Shown here one piece after another: positions 60,871-64,000 of a stretch of DNA of 64,000 nt. The notes under the pieces are model-generated. The model was given only the letters and a program-made list of their open reading frames with translations, did not search any database and was not told the DNA's origin. This DNA is from Hyphomonadaceae bacterium (GTDB lineage Bacteria > Pseudomonadota > Alphaproteobacteria > Caulobacterales > Aquidulcibacteraceae): contig JAHBYF010000004.1 of NCBI GenBank assembly GCA_019636095.1, forward strand, positions 288,501 through 352,500, read 5' to 3'. The stretch's first letter is position 1; every line of letters begins with the position of its first letter. Position numbers and translations under genes: made by a program.

Positions 60871-62873
60871 GCGTTCCTCGCCAGGTTTGCTTCGAGCTGC
60901 GCGAGGGTCGCAGCAGTGCGGCGCGACGGATCGCGCATCAAGGTGGCGCGCATGATTTCGCGCGCGATCGGCCCGGCGACCGCCGAACCGGCGCCGCCAT
61001 GTTCGACGACCACCGCACACGCATAACGCGGCTCATGCCACGGGCCGAAGCAGCAGAAGAGCGCGTTATCGCGGTAGCGCCATTCGATCGTCGAATAGTG
61101 ACGGCCGCGGTTGGCGCCAAGCGCGCGCACTTGCGCTGTACCGGTTTTGCCAGCGATTTGGATGGGCTGCCAGCCGCGCGTCTCCGGACCGGCTGGAACC
61201 GCCGCGTCGGTTTCCGGATGGCGCACGAGGTCGAGCGCGCCGGCACGCGTTGCGGTGCCGCCCGGTTCGTTACACACGCCGTGCATGCCGTCGCGCACAC
61301 GCGCGAGAAATTCCGCTTCGATGCCTTCCATGCGAGGCGCCTGAGGCGGATCGGAAATATTCGGCCCTTCGCGCACGAGACGCGGCACGACGGCGTGCCC
61401 GTTATTGCCGAGCCGCGCCGCCATCACGGCAAGCTGCAGCGGCGTGATCCCCATGGCCCCCTGCCCGATGCCGTAGTTCACGGTGAGGCCGCCGGTCCAT
61501 TGTTCGTGGCGGTTTTCCTGCCACCAAGTCGGATCGGGGATCAGACCGTCGCGGATGTTCGGAACGTTGACATTGAAATGCTGGCCGAGACCAAACGCGC
61601 GCGCGACCGCCGCGATCTTCTCCGGGCCGGCGCGCAGTGCGGCTTGGTAGAAATAGACGTCGCACGAATGCTTGATGGCGTCGTGGAGATTGACACGGCC
61701 ATGGCCGCCAGCCCGCCAGCAGTGAAAGACGCGGCCGCCATACGCGAAACCGCCGTTGCAGCTCACAGACCAATTGTCTTCAACACCAGCCTGCTTGGCG
61801 GCGATGCCGACCATCATCTTGAACGTGGACCCCGGCGCATAAACGCCGGTGACCGTCTTGTGGTAGAGCGGCTTCTTCTCGTCTTCGTTATAGGCGGCGA
61901 AGTTGGTTTGGCTGATGCCGTTCACAAACAGGTTCGGATCAAAGCCCGGCGCCGACGCCATCACCAGCAGGTCGCCAGTGTGAATGTCCATCACCACGGC
62001 CGAGCCGGATTGTTCGCCGAAATTCTGCATCGCGATCCGCTGCAGATCGTGATCGAGCGTCAACACCAAGCCTGCGCCGCGCACTGGCTCATGCCGTTCG
62101 CTCTCATCCTCGCCCTGCTCGACGCCGCGCGCGTTGACGATGACCTTCCGATAGCCCGGGATGCCGTGAAGGTCCGTCTCCATCGACGCTTCAAGACCGG
62201 CCTTGCCCACTCGAACGTGCGGGTTGCGCAGATACATGGCGCGGCTTTCGCCTTGAGCGCCATCTTCCAGCGCACGATCGATGTCGCGCTGGGTCGGCTT
62301 CTGCACGTAGCCGATCGGGTGGCCGTAGACGACATCGTAGGGATAGGCGCGAACATCCGCCGATTGCGCGACGATGCCGCGCAGCTCAGGCAGCCGCACG
62401 TTGATGGCGTTGAACTCTTCCCAGGTCAGACCATCCTTCAGCGGTTGCGGTTCGTAGCGCGAGCCGCCGCGGGCGCGAATAACTGCACGGCGCGCCCACT
62501 CGGAATCGAGGCCGAGTATCTGCGCAACACGGCCTACAACCTCCTCCAAGTTCTCAGCATCGTTCTGAACGACGGCGACTTGGTAGTCCTTCGAGGTCTG
62601 CGCGAGAACAACGCCAAAGCGATCGTAGATGATGCCGCGCGGCGGTGCGATGATGCGGGTGTCGAAGCGGTTGTCGTCAGCGGCGTTGGTGTATTCCTGA
62701 CTGATCAGGTTGGTCGCCTGAAGCTGGCCCATGCGAAACAGAATTGTGCCGAGCACGCCCGCGCCAACGAACGACATCAGCGCCGCACGGCGACTGAAAA
62801 TCACCGTAGCGTCGCGCTTCGGCAGCGTCGAACCGACCCGTTTGCCCTTGTTGAGCGTCACCGGCTTTTTCAT
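60867..62873 (-). CDS. mrdA: penicillin-binding protein 2
   Basis: A 668-residue class B penicillin-binding protein, the elongation transpeptidase. A membrane anchor at about 27-48, a dimerisation region with PPRGIIYDRFG, and the transpeptidase domain. Active-site motifs: GSTFK (Ser349, Lys352), SCD at 403-405 and KTGTAQ near 590. ATG at 62873 overlaps the mreD stop by 4 bases. RodA is its partner downstream. Confidence 0.95.
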   Translation of the reverse strand: MKKPVTLNKGKRVGSTLPKRDATVIFSRRAALMSFVGAGVLGTILFRMGQLQATNLISQEYTNAADDNRFDTRIIAPPRGIIYDRFGVVLAQTSKDYQVAVVQNDAENLEEVVGRVAQILGLDSEWARRAVIRARGGSRYEPQPLKDGLTWEEFNAINVRLPELRGIVAQSADVRAYPYDVVYGHPIGYVQKPTQRDIDRALEDGAQGESRAMYLRNPHVRVGKAGLEASMETDLHGIPGYRKVIVNARGVEQGEDESERHEPVRGAGLVLTLDHDLQRIAMQNFGEQSGSAVVMDIHTGDLLVMASAPGFDPNLFVNGISQTNFAAYNEDEKKPLYHKTVTGVYAPGSTFKMMVGIAAKQAGVEDNWSVSCNGGFAYGGRVFHCWRAGGHGRVNLHDAIKHSCDVYFYQAALRAGPEKIAAVARAFGLGQHFNVNVPNIRDGLIPDPTWWQENRHEQWTGGLTVNYGIGQGAMGITPLQLAVMAARLGNNGHAVVPRLVREGPNISDPPQAPRMEGIEAEFLARVRDGMHGVCNEPGGTATRAGALDLVRHPETDAAVPAGPETRGWQPIQIAGKTGTAQVRALGANRGRHYSTIEWRYRDNALFCCFGPWHEPRYACAVVVEHGGAGSAVAGPIAREIMRATLMRDPSRRTAATLAQLEANLARNA

Positions 62874-63394
62874 CGGCGCGCCCCCGGCCGCAGGCTCGGC
62901 GCACTGCTCATGTAGAGCGGACGCACGATCGGGAAGAAGATCGCGGTAATGATCGCGGCTTCGGCGTAAGGCAGCACCGATATGTTCGGACCTAGCCCCA
63001 GTCGAGCGAGCAAATACGCCACGCCGATGGTGAAGATCGCGGTGCCGATGAAACCACCCCACAGCGAGACGAGGTTCGGCGCCGACATGAGGACCGCGAG
63101 AATGCGTCCAGCCAGATAGGCAGAAAGATAGATGCCAGCGAAGAGCCCATACGGTCCGCCAGCGAGTTGATCGTGCAGCAGCCCGAGCAGCGCGAGCGCC
63201 ACTGGCGCGCGCCAACCGCTTTCATCTTCAGCCGCCCAACCATAGGCGGCCCAAAGCACGGCAAGCGGCAGCGGCGGTTGCGCGAACAACGGACCAAGCG
63301 GCAATGCTGGAAGGATCACGCTCAGCACGGCAATCACCATACCCCAGGCGCGCAACGCGCCGCGGCTCGGAGCGCGCACTTGGAAGGCGTTCAT
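62870..63394 (-). CDS. mreD: rod shape-determining protein MreD
   Basis: A 174-residue inner-membrane protein with five to six segments and the family pattern LLGLLHDQLAGGPYGLFAGIYLSAYLAGR. It works with MreB and MreC in positioning the elongation machinery. The ATG overlaps the mreC stop by 4 bases. The gene order mreC-mreD-mrdA-rodA is the classical one. Confidence 0.92.
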   Translation of the reverse strand: MNAFQVRAPSRGALRAWGMVIAVLSVILPALPLGPLFAQPPLPLAVLWAAYGWAAEDESGWRAPVALALLGLLHDQLAGGPYGLFAGIYLSAYLAGRILAVLMSAPNLVSLWGGFIGTAIFTIGVAYLLARLGLGPNISVLPYAEAAIITAIFFPIVRPLYMSSAPSLRPGARR

Positions 63395-64000
63395 TGCGGC
63401 GGCGGCGCTGTCGGCTCAGCCGGCGGCGGCGCTTCCTGTTGCGGTTGAACGGGCGGCGTCTGCGCCGGCCTCTGGCTCTGCGCCGGGCGCTGGGTTTGTG
63501 CTGGCGACTGCGCGGGCACTTGGTTTTGAGCAGCGGGTTGGCTCTGCGCGGGGGCAGGTGCGGACGGTTGGTTCTGCGCCGTTTGTCGCGGACGCTGCGC
63601 CGGAGCGGGCGCAGCTGGTGGCGGCGACATGGTCTCGCGGCCAATCACGGCGACCGACGACGATGAACCGAGCGGCGGCGTCGCGTTCGGGTCGGCAGTG
63701 TCTTCAGGCGGATCAATCGGCACGAACGGAATAATGCGGACGAAATCGATCGGCTGCTGCGAGGCGGCGAGCGACACGCGCCACGAGCCGTCGCCTTCAC
63801 GCCGGGCCACGCCGACAGAAATGCCACGCGGATAGAGACCTCCGTCTCCGGAGGTGATGACGCGCTCGCCTTCCCGCAAAGATTGGGCGCCGACGACGAA
63901 ATCCATCCGCGGCGCTTGCAGCTGGTAAGGATAGAGCGAGAGTTCGGGCCGGCGGGTGGCCTGCCCGGCCAGCACCGCCCGAACACGCGAGCTTTCGCCC
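63391..64000 (-). CDS. mreC: rod shape-determining protein MreC, C-terminal part (partial)
   Basis: The 3' part of mreC, cut by the window edge. Visible are the end of the MreC core (MDFVVGAQSLREGERVITSG, GGLYPRGISVGVARREGDGS) and the closing strand with VRIIPFVPID. Then comes an unusually long tail of about 110 residues rich in Pro, Ala and Gln (repeats such as PAQSQPAAQNQ). MreC is a periplasmic scaffold that activates PBP2. The low-complexity tail is not needed in the family core and may be a flexible spacer. Confidence 0.92.
   Translation of the reverse strand, partial: GESSRVRAVLAGQATRRPELSLYPYQLQAPRMDFVVGAQSLREGERVITSGDGGLYPRGISVGVARREGDGSWRVSLAASQQPIDFVRIIPFVPIDPPEDTADPNATPPLGSSSSVAVIGRETMSPPPAAPAPAQRPRQTAQNQPSAPAPAQSQPAAQNQVPAQSPAQTQRPAQSQRPAQTPPVQPQQEAPPPAEPTAPPPQ

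Overview
The window is GC-rich, densely coded DNA from an alphaproteobacterium, most likely of the Caulobacterales/Hyphomonadales branch. The evidence is a FlaF-FlbT pair beside a flagellin start, a DivK-like single-domain response regulator next to a hybrid kinase, two TipN-like two-membrane-segment coiled-coil proteins, and the order mreC-mreD-mrdA-rodA. One tRNA (Lys, CTT) is present. I saw no rRNA, insertion sequence, prophage or CRISPR array. This assignment is inference from gene content, not a database match.

Layout. 1-1000: flagellar regulators reading into a flagellin gene cut by the window edge. 1300-11900: mixed housekeeping and hypothetical genes: a PcfJ-like protein, a MoxR ATPase/vWA module with two paralogous secreted proteins, a truncated lipocalin, a serine-hydrolase-like protein without its catalytic motif, a TIR-like membrane protein, NUDIX, a degenerate SDR, DUF4282, a thioesterase, an HPt protein and NnrU. 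11934-12009: tRNA-Lys. 12118-18626: a tightly coupled minus-strand envelope operon (two CsgG/FlgT-like proteins, a COG3014-like protein, YcfL-like, LpoB-like) ending in a TIR-domain membrane protein. 18951-20849: a PAS-PAS hybrid histidine kinase.

21111-32843 is the most unusual stretch. It holds a 2104-residue protein made almost entirely of about 260 Thr/Ser/Gln-rich octapeptides, a GT41 (O-GlcNAc-transferase/SPINDLY-type) glycosyltransferase directly downstream on the same strand, and a convergent autotransporter. I read the first two as a possible substrate-enzyme pair for massive O-glycosylation of a surface or structural filament. This is a hypothesis.

33120-41551: a signalling block with two GGDEF-EAL proteins (one membrane CHASE4, one REC-linked), a DivK-like regulator, a large hybrid kinase and a GNAT-like protein. 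41666-53971: assorted genes, including two TipN-like paralogues, a YHYH protein, two VOC proteins, an adenylate cyclase-TPR protein, and a candidate small RNA with an intrinsic terminator. 53973-57325: an Mla-type lipid transport operon (MlaE with a STAS domain, MlaF, MlaD, lipoprotein). 57438-64000: an MFS transporter, proline iminopeptidase, then the rod-shape operon rodA, mrdA, mreD, mreC (mreC cut by the window edge).

Limits: everything was read by eye. Start sites were chosen from visible Shine-Dalgarno sequences and overlaps. Family names rest on motifs I recognise rather than on searches.
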